Assembly: GCF_051622035.1 (NCBI RefSeq)
Contig: NC_135366.1
Location: 749,001 to 813,000 of the forward strand
Direction of reading: 5' to 3'
Source of the DNA: Arctopsyche grandis
Lineage: Eukaryota; Arthropoda; Insecta; Trichoptera; Hydropsychidae
Length of the DNA stretch: 64,000 bases
Below are positions 35,396 through 44,541 of the stretch, one piece after another. Below the pieces are notes generated by a model. The model searched no databases. It saw only the letters and a program-made list of their open reading frames with translations, and was not told the DNA's origin. The stretch's first letter is position 1; each line of letters begins with the position of its first letter. Made by a program: the position numbers and the translations under genes.

Positions 35396-35892
35396 ATGGA
35401 CGACAGTAGAAAAGCTGCTGTCGCTATAATACTCGCGATTGCGTTGAAAAGTAAACGTCACAAAAGGCGTTGGGTAAAAAATTGGATTTTTAAACAAAAC
35501 TATTTCAATACCAGGCAAGAAATGCTCCTGGGCGATGACTTTAGAATGAGTGAGGATTTGTTCGAGAAACTTCTAACCTAGGTTTCGCCTTATATTACTA
35601 AACAAGACACACTTGAGACAAAAAAAATATATCGCCGAGAGAAAAACTTGCTGTAACACTGCTATACGTTGCAACTGGCAGAAGCTTCAAGTGCTTAAGA
35701 TACTCGAGTATTATTTCTACTGCTACTATAAATGAAACCATTATTGCCACATGCAAGGCATTGATTCATGTTCTTAACCGTTTGCCCACGGTCGTCTTCT
35801 ATGGAAGCTTTGGGCGATAAGTCTGTAGCGCGGCTGTCTTTCTGAACTTTGCACGGGATTTTGAGCCTTATATGCGCCCATTTCAACTGTTT
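35396..35892 (+). pseudogene. Harbinger H1 transposase, truncated, copy 2
   Basis: Same N-terminal frame (MDDSRKAAVA...) with the same TAG after KLLT as in copy 1. It ends in the same place before any catalytic residues. Confidence 0.85.
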
Positions 35893-36409
35893 TAAAGTTC
35901 AAAATTGGTTGAATATATTACTGAGTTGAATGCCATCTATTCAATTTGCTCAAAATGAATATATACCAGTCAAAATTAGTGGTTTTGTGGAACCATACTG
36001 AAACCTCGTTTATGTGACGTCACGTCTTCATACAATTATGAAGAATGATTTTTGACAATTAATCCAAAACTACGAGATTATGTATTTTATTGTTTAAAAT
36101 AATACTTTATGTGTTAATTAACATATCTAGTTACTTGAGTAAATATTAAAACCTGCATTTAAGGTCGAAAACTCGATTGCCAAATTCGCGAAAAAAGTGC
36201 CGCGTACAGGGCTTGTTCGCTATATTTATTGCCGCGGGCAAAGGGTTAAAGGGTATATAAAGGTAAGAAATAAAATAAATAGTAATATAATAAATTAAAA
36301 ATACTTTTTTATTTCAATGTTTTTAAAGACTAAGTAGTTTAAAAATAAAGAAAACAGCAGTTATGGTGTGAACTATTCAAAAAGATTTTTTACTGAGCAT
36401 TGCTCAGAA

Positions 36410-39400
36410 TTAAATTATAATGTTTTTTATCGTGGTTACGTTATTTCGTGGACGCTTTATAATAATTGTAGAAGGCAGCCCTTTTTCGATTTTTATGCCT
36501 GTTGGATTGGATTTGGGATTGTTATTGAAGTTTTCTGGTATGTGAATTATGGGTGGCGGCGTGCACAAGTAAGACGTAGATGTGGCTGATGATGGTGAAA
36601 AAGAATTAACTTGTCCAGAGTTTCTATTTAAGTCATTAAGTTTGGCTTCAAATAATATGTTGTTGATAGCTTTTTCAGCGTATAGTCTCTGGGTGGGACT
36701 GAGTTCTTTCAATTTTTCAGACCATACCAAAGCAACTAGATCAACAGGTTTTTGGGGAGATTGGGAAGAAGTTGTGGGCTGAGACATCAAAGTACATGCT
36801 TTAGTCAGCAGCTGATTACGTTTTATCATCGGCTCATTTTGTTTTGTCATCGGCTCATTATGTTTAGCCATCGGCTCATTATGTTTTGCCACCGGATCAG
36901 GATTTTCATCAGCTCTATTTAGTTTTGGTAAAAACACGAGTGCGTGAAATGTTTTGGATGTCGGGATGTAAACTTCACCCAACCTTTTTGCGTTGTCAAT
37001 TTTTTTCAACTCTTTCCTGGAAGCAACATTGTTCAATAAATAATTTAGGGTCACAAAAAAAAACTAGGTAGGTACTTCTATAGCGACATTTTGATATTTG
37101 TAAATTGTATAATTCAGTCCCATATATTTGATTTTTTATCTTTTATCTTCTGTAAATTGTACAATATAAACTAATCAATTAATCTATATATGTGTAATTG
37201 TATGTATACGGTGTACTCTCGATTATCTGGATGCGGTTTATCGGGTTTGCAGATTATCCTTGCTTGAAATAAATTCAATTTACAATCAAATATATAATGC
37301 AGTTGAGACTGGATTATATTGGAAGTGTTTTCCAAATAAAAAGTTTGCTTCGTTAAAAGAAAAGTCCCTTCCCGGACGAATTCAGATCATTTGTAGAGCG
37401 TATTACAATCATGTTCTGTGGAAATGCATCAGCAATTGATAAAATGAAATTATTGTTAATTGGAAAACAAAAAAAAACTAGATCAGTTAAGGAGACTGAA
37501 AAAAAAATCTTCCTGTTGATTATTATATCCAAGAAGAAGCATGGATTTTTTTTTTTTTTTTTGGTGCCATCTTATCGATTCCCGATAAATCATCACCAGC
37601 GATATCGTTGCTCTTCAGATCATGTACGGGCACTACGGAATCATCACTCCGTCCCCAAAATTGTGAATTGAGCTTCTGAATCTCTCACATTCAGAACACC
37701 AATTCGTGAGGCTTTTTTCGCTTTAAACGCCTCTGCTGGTGAGTTGTGTCCAATAGCTGCAACGCTTCTATGTTAGGGTGACGGTGCAGTCTCAACTCGT
37801 GCCTCCCGGCGCATTCTCGGATGACTTCTTTTACTTTTTTGATTTTAAGGTCCTTGTGGATCTCTTCATTTGTGACGAAGCGATATGCATCGGTGATAAT
37901 CCTCAAAAACTGGTTTTGACATCTTTGCATTTTTTCGATATTGGATGGCTTACTGCATCCCCACAGTTGTATGCCATATGTCCATATTGGCTTCACGATT
38001 GCCTGGTATATCAGTTTTTTGCATTGTAGGTCTAATTTGGAGTGTCTTCCTATTAGCCAATGCATTTCTCTCTGTTTAATTCGAATCTGTTCTATTTTTT
38101 TTTTAATGTGATGCCTCCACGTAAGCCTTGAGTCAAGATGCAGTCCTAAATATTTAGCTGACAAAGCTTGTGGAACTTGGATTCCGTTTATGAAAGTCTG
38201 AGTGCTGACACTATTTCGTCGCAGTGCAAATGTGACCTGCATTGATTTTAGCTCGTTGAGTTTCATTTTCCAGTCCTTGGTCCATTTGCTGATCTTGTCC
38301 AGTGCACGCTGCAGGCGTTCAAATGCTTCCTTCTGTGACTCGCTCGATGACATAATGACTGTGTCATCTGCAAATGTTCCAATGAATGTCTCTTCGCTTG
38401 TCGGGATGTCAGCAGTGTATATCAGGTACAGTATAGGCCCTATTACGCTTCCCTGTGGTACTCCTGCAGAGGCTGTGAAAAAGTTAGAGAATGCCTCCTC
38501 ATGAGCAACTCTGAATTTGCGTCCGGATAAGTATGATTCCAGTAATTTGACATAATTTCCAGGTAATGACTTGCTGATTTTGTGGATAAGTCCTTCGTGC
38601 CATACCCTGTCGAAGGCCTGTGAGACATCAAGAAATACAGCTGGACAATACTTTTTTTCCTCTAGCGATTGCTCTATTTTTGAAATAACACGGTGCACTT
38701 GATCGATGGTAGAATGTTTCGACCTAAATCCAAATTGGAAGTCGGGAACATCGGTTAAGGGCTTGAGTCTTTTTAATAATAGTTTTTCGAATAGCTTAGA
38801 GATCGCAGGCAACAAGGATATTGGTCTGTATGATGTCACTTGTTCGGGTGACTTTTCAGGTTTCTTCAACATTATGATTTGAGCAGTTTTGAAGCACTCT
38901 GGCACATGCTTGAGCCGGAAACATGCATTGTATAAGTATGTTAGCATGATAATAGCCTTTTTTGAAAGTTCCTTGAATAGTCCCGGTGAGATTTCGTCAA
39001 TTCCAGGTGCCTTTTTAGGATTTATATTGTCATCTATTTCTTTAGCTACTTCCATAGGGGTGACAGTTTTGATTAGTTGCTGTGGTTGATACATTGGTGT
39101 ATAATCAGCATCAGATTGAATATTGTGTGGTTGGAATACTGTCTCTAAGTGTTGTGCAAACAGCTCAGCTTTTTCTTTGTTGCTTCTTATCCACTCTCCT
39201 TGCGCATTTTTCAGAGGTGGTATTTGTAGAATTGGTCGTTTGAATTTCCTAGTTGCTTTCCATAGTGAGTGATTTTTATCAGCTGCAGGGCCCAAACCTT
39301 CCAAATATTTTTCAAAACAAATTTGTTTATGCTCTTTAATAAGTCGGTTAACTTTGTTACTTATGTGGTTAAATTCTCTTTTGTCTGCAATATTTCTGGT

Positions 39401-42400
39401 TCTATGCCATATTCGTCTTGTTCTACGTCTTTCTTTAATCAATTGTCTAATTTCCATGGGGTAATTAATGATTTGGTCTGGTTTTTCTTTTGGTACAGGT
39501 GTAGCTTCTTTCGCAGCCTCTCGTACAGAGTCAATAAAATTTTGAGTGTGTAGTTCGAGATCTTCTATAGTTTTAAGTTTCACTATTAAATTTATTGATT
39601 GGTCTAGTTTTTTCCTGAACATATCCCAGTTAGTGCGTTTATTTGTCAGGTTCTGTCTCCTTATTCTTTTAATTACCAGTGTGCTCAGTGTCATTAGCAC
39701 TGGTGTGTGATCAGAAGTAAGGTCCTCTATTCCTTCGACCTCAATGTGGTTTGGGGCTATTCCTTTGGATATAAAAAAGTCAATTAAATCTGGTACCTTT
39801 TTACTGTCGGTCGGCCAGAAGGTTGGTTTTTGTGAGGAATGATACTCGCACGAGGAGCTCTGAATCGCGTATAGAAGGTTGTTTCCTTTACCAGGAGTTA
39901 TAAGTCGTGATCCCCAAGCTGTATGTTTAACGTTGTAGTCTCCTCCAATAATAAATCTTGGCCCAAGGGAATTAAAGATGTTTATAAATTGGTATTTTGT
40001 GATGGTATGCTTTGGAGGACAATATGCTGCAGCAATATTTAAGTCAGCATTGCCATATTTAATTGTGATGATAGTAGCTTGCATGAATGGTTCTCTGATA
40101 TCTTTTTGTTCGAAGTGCTGGATATTTTTTTTGATTAAAATAGCAGTACCACCGCGAGCTCGTTCACTAGGATGTGTTGTCCAATAAGCCGAGTATCCGT
40201 TTATCTTTATGTAACTTCTTTGTGAAAAGTGTGTTTCTGATATTAGTGCTAGATCGATGTTGTTTGTCTTTAGAAACACTTCAAGTTCATGGACTCTCTG
40301 ATTGAGTCCGTTTGCATTCCATGTTAATATGCGTAGGGAATTATCTGTCATTTTTATTATGTTTACTTGGTGATTTGCACTGATTTTCAATTTTTTCCAC
40401 TCTGGTTATGAGCCAGTTGAGTTGGTGTTTTATTTCAGTTTGAAAGTCACATAGCAACTGCATCATGCCACCGATGGTAGGTTCAATTGATTTATTTTCC
40501 TGCCCGATATCTTGTTTGCTTTTGTCTGCTTGGGACTTAGCTGCTTCACTATATGTTTTGTCCACAGTTGTTTGTTTATCAACAACTTCAATTTGATTTT
40601 GTTGTACGCGTTGTGTTACTGTTACCTTTTTGGGTTGTGATGCTTTTATCTTTTTTTTATAGACCTCACACCCCCTGTAGCTAGCTGGATGTCCTTGCTG
40701 GCCACACAGGGCACAAGTTGGGGGAACATTTTTCTGCTTGTTGCATTTTGTTGTGTGATGGTCTGCGGCACATTTGACGCATTTAGGTTGTCGATTGCAA
40801 AAATTTTTTGTATGCCCAAGTTGTTGACAGTTTGTACACTGAGGGATGTCTTTTACTTTCATTGGTGGTTCAATTGTTACTCTGCAATGTAGAAGTTCTT
40901 TAATACCATATACTTCTTTGCAGTTTTCTTTTGGCACCAGGTCTACAAAAAATAGTGGGAAATGTTTTATTTGTCTTTCACCATCGGTTGTAAATTTCTT
41001 CATAATATTTGCCACATTGGCCACTTCATATCCTTTATCTTTGAAAGAATCTTTTATTTCATTAACGTCTGTTGATGGCGGTAAACCTCTAACAACCACT
41101 CTATAGCACCTTTCATTCTTGAGTTGATAGGTGTGGTACTCTAGATTGTGAAGGGGGTTTTCGTTGTCTTTACATTCACGTTGTTTTAAATCATTTAGTG
41201 TTTTTTTGATTTTGCGATAATCTTCTTCGGTTTGTGTAGTGATTTTGATACTATTATTTGAAATTAATTTAAATTGGCATTGAATGGGTGGTGTTTCTGT
41301 TGTTGATAATAGATGAGCTCTAAACTTATTGAAGTCAATAACATTGCTCACATAAATAGGTGGTGGAAGTGGTTGTTTGTTAGGTTTATTGGTTTGCTGT
41401 TTTTGTGTTTCTTTCAGGTTATTTTGCGGGGAAGATAATACTTTATCTATTTTTCTTTTTTTACTTCTTTTCTCCGCATTTTGGCTAAGTTCATTTTCAA
41501 GTTCTTCTTCATCCGTGTGGTAGTCTTTATTCATATTGTCAAGACTTTTGCTCCTATTTAGAATAGATGTAGAAGGCCTGGATTTTTTTTCCATTGTTTC
41601 AATTCTTTTCTTTAAATCGGTTATAGTTATCTCATATTGTTTGCATCTGATTTCATATTGTTGGCATATATGTGTAAGTTGATCATACGGATCGTACTGC
41701 TGCGCCAGTGGCACTGGATTATCTGTGTTCATTTTTCAGAACGGGTGCAAAACTGCGCCGCGCCGGTGACAGCGCGGCAACAGTTTGATTTTGTTGTTGT
41801 ATATTCACTTATTATATTATATTATTGCAACTTTAAATTTTATTATAATAATTATTATATATTTATAAAATTTATAAATGTTAAATCGAACGCGATAAGG
41901 CGATAACGCACATCGACCGATTGCAACCGTGTACGGCGACGAACTTGGCATGGATGGATAGAGATCTTCGAAGATTGGTTCAAGACTAAGTGGGTTCCTG
42001 AAGTGAGAGACATTTTAAAAACTTGCCACAGAAAGCAGTATTGTTAATGAATAATGCTTCTCATCCGAACAAATATAAATATATTATGTATATTAAAAAA
42101 AATATATATTGTCTAATTTTGGTTGAAAGTAAAACCAATAACACTAGTTCGAACATGGAGAAAGATTCTTCCTAATGTAAAAATAAATTTATCAGATTGT
42201 GAAGAGATCAAAGCAGGTGATATATCTGTAATATACAGATTAATGGAAAATATCAAAAATTAGTACTTTATCGATAATACGATAATACTAAGATTATCCG
42301 TGTTTTTCAATTAACCTGCCCCCTTATTCCCCAAAATTAGCCCGGATAATCGAGAGTCCTCTGTAATAAAAACAATAAAGATCAATAAAAACAAATTAAG

Positions 42401-42828
42401 TTTAAAATGAAAAAAAAGTATCGTTCATTTTGACACATGAAAAAAGGAGGTTATGGTCACGAACGTATATACGTATAACTTAATACGGATTGTAATTCTA
42501 GTATCGCGGATTTTACTATTATCTATCACGATAATAAATTTTTAATATCAAATAAATTATATAATAAGTTTAAATTAAAAACCTACCTGTAGTTGCTGCG
42601 AAGACTGTTTAATTTATTCTTCACGTCTTCTATTGTCGCGTTTGACTTGATTGACTTATATATTTTTAAAAGCTTATTTAAGTATTGATTTTTTTTAGAT
42701 CTTTTAAGGTAATGCCTGTCGCGCGGGTCCCATAATGCCTCGCAATTCTCGAAACAACGAATGAATTGATGTAAACTCGATTCCGATATGGTCTCTGAAA
42801 CATCATCGGTATCATCCATGGCTGTCAA
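36410..42828 (-). CDS. MADF-BESS-like protein of Harbinger H1, copy 2
   Basis: Exons 42828-42587 and 37016-36410, phase compatible, about 282 residues. The intron is 5.6 kb because of the nested Tigger and Jockey insertions. The MADF domain (FIRCFENCEALWDPRDRHYL) and the tail LSPTQRLYAEKAINNILFEA are kept. The 7-residue array is short (about four units). The C-terminus differs from copy 1 (ends TIKNIII), because small changes near 36410-36430 shift the last residues. Whether an intron of this size is still spliced cannot be judged from sequence. Confidence 0.65.
37691..40351 (-). CDS. Jockey ORF2: endonuclease and reverse transcriptase
   Basis: From the ATG at 40351 (MTDNSLRILTWNANGLNQ) about 886 residues; an upstream in-frame ATG at 40390 would add 13. 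The N-terminal 220 residues are an APE-type endonuclease (ISETHF, GGDYNVKHTAWG, TSDHTPVLM). The reverse transcriptase follows (YRPISLLPAISKLFEKLL, FLDVSQAFDRVWHEGL, GVPQGSVIGPILYLIY, FADDTVIM), then a C-terminal region with AIVKPIWTYGIQLWG, as in Drosophila jockey. It nicks the target and primes cDNA synthesis. The start overlaps the end of ORF1 by 11 nt, suggesting coupled reinitiation. No stops or frameshifts. Confidence 0.95.
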   Translation of the reverse strand: MTDNSLRILTWNANGLNQRVHELEVFLKTNNIDLALISETHFSQRSYIKINGYSAYWTTHPSERARGGTAILIKKNIQHFEQKDIREPFMQATIITIKYGNADLNIAAAYCPPKHTITKYQFINIFNSLGPRFIIGGDYNVKHTAWGSRLITPGKGNNLLYAIQSSSCEYHSSQKPTFWPTDSKKVPDLIDFFISKGIAPNHIEVEGIEDLTSDHTPVLMTLSTLVIKRIRRQNLTNKRTNWDMFRKKLDQSINLIVKLKTIEDLELHTQNFIDSVREAAKEATPVPKEKPDQIINYPMEIRQLIKERRRTRRIWHRTRNIADKREFNHISNKVNRLIKEHKQICFEKYLEGLGPAADKNHSLWKATRKFKRPILQIPPLKNAQGEWIRSNKEKAELFAQHLETVFQPHNIQSDADYTPMYQPQQLIKTVTPMEVAKEIDDNINPKKAPGIDEISPGLFKELSKKAIIMLTYLYNACFRLKHVPECFKTAQIIMLKKPEKSPEQVTSYRPISLLPAISKLFEKLLLKRLKPLTDVPDFQFGFRSKHSTIDQVHRVISKIEQSLEEKKYCPAVFLDVSQAFDRVWHEGLIHKISKSLPGNYVKLLESYLSGRKFRVAHEEAFSNFFTASAGVPQGSVIGPILYLIYTADIPTSEETFIGTFADDTVIMSSSESQKEAFERLQRALDKISKWTKDWKMKLNELKSMQVTFALRRNSVSTQTFINGIQVPQALSAKYLGLHLDSRLTWRHHIKKKIEQIRIKQREMHWLIGRHSKLDLQCKKLIYQAIVKPIWTYGIQLWGCSKPSNIEKMQRCQNQFLRIITDAYRFVTNEEIHKDLKIKKVKEVIRECAGRHELRLHRHPNIEALQLLDTTHQQRRLKRKKPHELVF
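40341..41732 (-). CDS. Jockey ORF1: gag-like RNA-binding protein
   Basis: 463 residues. The N-terminal third is polar, with a likely coiled coil (YEIRCKQYEITITDLKKRIE) and Lys-rich stretches. The middle has the PRE_C2HC-type RNA-binding region (VVVRGLPPSTDVNEIKDSFK). Three zinc knuckles follow: CTNCQQLGHTKNFC, CVKCAADHHTTKC and CALCGQQGHPASYRGC. ORF1 proteins of this type form the ribonucleoprotein with LINE RNA. The start MNTDNPVPLAQQYDPYDQL is the first Met after an upstream stop. Intact. Confidence 0.93.
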   Translation of the reverse strand: MNTDNPVPLAQQYDPYDQLTHICQQYEIRCKQYEITITDLKKRIETMEKKSRPSTSILNRSKSLDNMNKDYHTDEEELENELSQNAEKRSKKRKIDKVLSSPQNNLKETQKQQTNKPNKQPLPPPIYVSNVIDFNKFRAHLLSTTETPPIQCQFKLISNNSIKITTQTEEDYRKIKKTLNDLKQRECKDNENPLHNLEYHTYQLKNERCYRVVVRGLPPSTDVNEIKDSFKDKGYEVANVANIMKKFTTDGERQIKHFPLFFVDLVPKENCKEVYGIKELLHCRVTIEPPMKVKDIPQCTNCQQLGHTKNFCNRQPKCVKCAADHHTTKCNKQKNVPPTCALCGQQGHPASYRGCEVYKKKIKASQPKKVTVTQRVQQNQIEVVDKQTTVDKTYSEAAKSQADKSKQDIGQENKSIEPTIGGMMQLLCDFQTEIKHQLNWLITRVEKIENQCKSPSKHNKNDR

Positions 42829-43016
42829 GCGCGTACTGGTGATTGGGGAAGGATTGGCGCTTCTTACTCACTCCATACGAATCACAGTTCTCGTATCAAC
42901 ATTATGTATTACTTCAGATATCGACGGAGGGATTTAAACTGTCAATACAGGTTATTTACACACCTCGGTTTACGGCCATTACCCCTCGGGGGCTGTCACA
43001 TTATGGTTCGGTTCGG

Positions 43017-43125
43017 TGATAACTAGTCACCGGAGCCTGAGGGGGCCGTGTATTGTTCAAAGGTTGTAAATGCATTGTTAAAGGTTTGCCGAACAATGGA
43101 TAGCACTGTGACTATCCTACCTCTA
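43017..43125 (+). repeat. Tc1 5' fragment inside a fold-back element end
   Basis: 43018-43125 repeats 24139-24245 (ggagcctgagggggccgtgt), including the first residues of that Tc1 transposase. It is flanked on both sides by gtgataactagtca. Confidence 0.8.
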
Positions 43126-43381
43126 GTGATAACTAGTCAAATTTGAACCGGTCGCTCTAGATCGGTCACACGTGATCACCCGTCACACTAAAACTGGTCA
43201 CGAGAAAACTAGTCATAACCTAAAACTGGTCACGAGAAAACTGGTCACACCCTAAAATGGGTCACGAGAAAACTGATTGACCGATTTTAGGGTGTGACCA
43301 GTTTTGGTATGACGGGTGATCACGTGTGACCGATTTAGAGCGACTGGTTGTCCTGTGACTGGTTCACATATGACTAGTAGT
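43126..43381. mobile_element. Fold-back MITE, copy 2
   Basis: Longer and cleaner than the copy at 29943. Left arm ggtcgctctagatcggtcac, then acgtgatcacccgtca; right arm tgacgggtgatcacgt, then gtgaccgatttagagcgac. The arms pair over about 80 bp; the right arm has one 15-bp extra block. Confidence 0.85.
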
Positions 43382-43407
43382 CCGTTTACCTATGGTTCGG
43401 TGATTAC

Positions 43408-43516
43408 CAAATTGCTGTAAACGTGACGTGACCGCGACGTGTAGGTAGATAAGAATAGAAATGTAATAAAATGAAATATTTGAAACGGAGTCGTGCAGTG
43501 CTGTTAAGTATGAACA
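43408..43516 (-). mobile_element. Harbinger H2, right-end fragment
   Basis: Matches 17222-17363 (aattgctgtaa-cgtgacgtga) with a small gap and ends gtatgaacagacc directly before ttaa. Confidence 0.8.
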
Positions 43517-43572
43517 GACCTTAAGGCGTTGGATGAGCTTTCTAGGGGGTTATGGACAACTAAGGTCAACAA

Positions 43573-44541
43573 TTAATGCAGGGCGCAAGTGATCGCTTCC
43601 TCGACCATCGTCAGGGATGCGATTTCTCGCCTTGCGTTGCGTGCGTCTAAATGCGACGCTTTGGAGCGCGAGTGCGCCGAATTGCGCTCTCGCGCAAATA
43701 ATGTGAGTGTTGAGGGTGCGCGCTCATTCGCCAGGATCGCTGCTGGTCCTCCTCCAATATCTAGGCCAGGAGTTAGCGATCGGAGTTTGCCTGCGAGACC
43801 GCCTAGATCGGCTGTTTTGGTATACCCGAAGGAGATAACTTCGTCCTCGAGTTCCGAGGTCACCAAGAATATGCTGACCTCTGCGGTTAATTTGACCGAT
43901 GAGGGAATAGGAGTTTGGTCTGTGCGTCCTATTAAAAGCGCTGGCATCGCAGTTAATCCACGTACAGCTCTGGAAGCCTCTAAGATGGCTTCATCGATCA
44001 CCTCAAATAGTAATTTGGGATTAAGGGCCTCGGTGCCTTCCGCCTGGAAGCCACGCATTGAGATTTTGGAAGTTCCAGGCGATATGTCCGACGGCGACTT
44101 GGTCTCGGAGCTGTTAAGAGTTAACGCTGTTGAATTCAGCGGCTCTGATGTCAGAGTCGTTAGAAGGGTAAAGCCTGGTGCTTGAGGTACTGGTAGAGCT
44201 GTGCTGGAAGTTGTTCCTGCGTTGCGACATTTGCTGATTGCCGCCAAACGCGTATTTTTGGGTTGGTCCTCTTGCCGTGTTAGGGATCATATCAGGGATT
44301 TCAGATGTGTCATGCATATGGCCATTTTTCTGCGAAATGCCCTGAGAAAACCTGTACTTGTTCTCATTGCGCCAATATTGGACACGAGAGAAAAGATTGT
44401 CCTAAACTAGCCGATAAACCGACCTGTGCCTCTTGTATGCGTCTCAAACGTGAATCCAAACATAGGACTGGTGGATCGGACTGTCCTTTGTTCCGACGCT
44501 TTATGGATATGGAGAATGCTCGTACTGACTATGGCGCATAA
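43573..44541 (+). pseudogene. R1-clade LINE ORF1, broken
   Basis: The frame at 43589-44185 (SKCDALERECAELRSRANNV, a coiled-coil-like start, then RIEILEVPGDMSDGDLVSEL) matches the central region of R1-type ORF1. A TGA at 44183-44185 and a frame change near 44305 interrupt it. The last part, 44305-44541, carries the zinc knuckles CHAYGHFSAKC, CSHCANIGHERKDC and CASCMRLKRESKH and ends TDYGA. The N-terminus is missing. Confidence 0.8.

Larger units (their letters stand above)
37547..41947 (-). mobile_element. Jockey-clade LINE, apparently full length and intact
   Basis: About 4.4 kb, minus strand, ending in a 16-base A tail (T run at 37547). An 8-bp target duplication gcatggat lies at 37539-37546 and 41948-41955. 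The uninterrupted sequence gcatggatggatagag at copy 1 confirms the site. Both ORFs are open. The 5' end precedes ORF1 by about 215 bp. Clean duplication and open frames mark a young insertion. Confidence 0.95.
37209..42363 (+). mobile_element. Tigger/pogo element, copy 2, split by Jockey
   Basis: Left end cggtgtactctcgattatct, right end ggataatcgagagtcctctg, flanked by TA on the right. It retains ttgcttcgttaaaagaaaag, absent from copy 1. The Jockey LINE occupies 37547-41947. Confidence 0.85.
35265..43016. mobile_element. Harbinger H1, copy 2, with nested Tigger and Jockey
   Basis: Same order as copy 1. Its length comes from a Tigger element in the MADF intron that is itself interrupted by a Jockey LINE. 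35036-35264 to its left is the same PRIM2-downstream DNA as 26396-26617. Confidence 0.8.

Noticed and set aside
43573-44247. Minus-strand 224-residue frame
   Set aside because: Antisense to the R1-type ORF1, which has the recognisable motifs.
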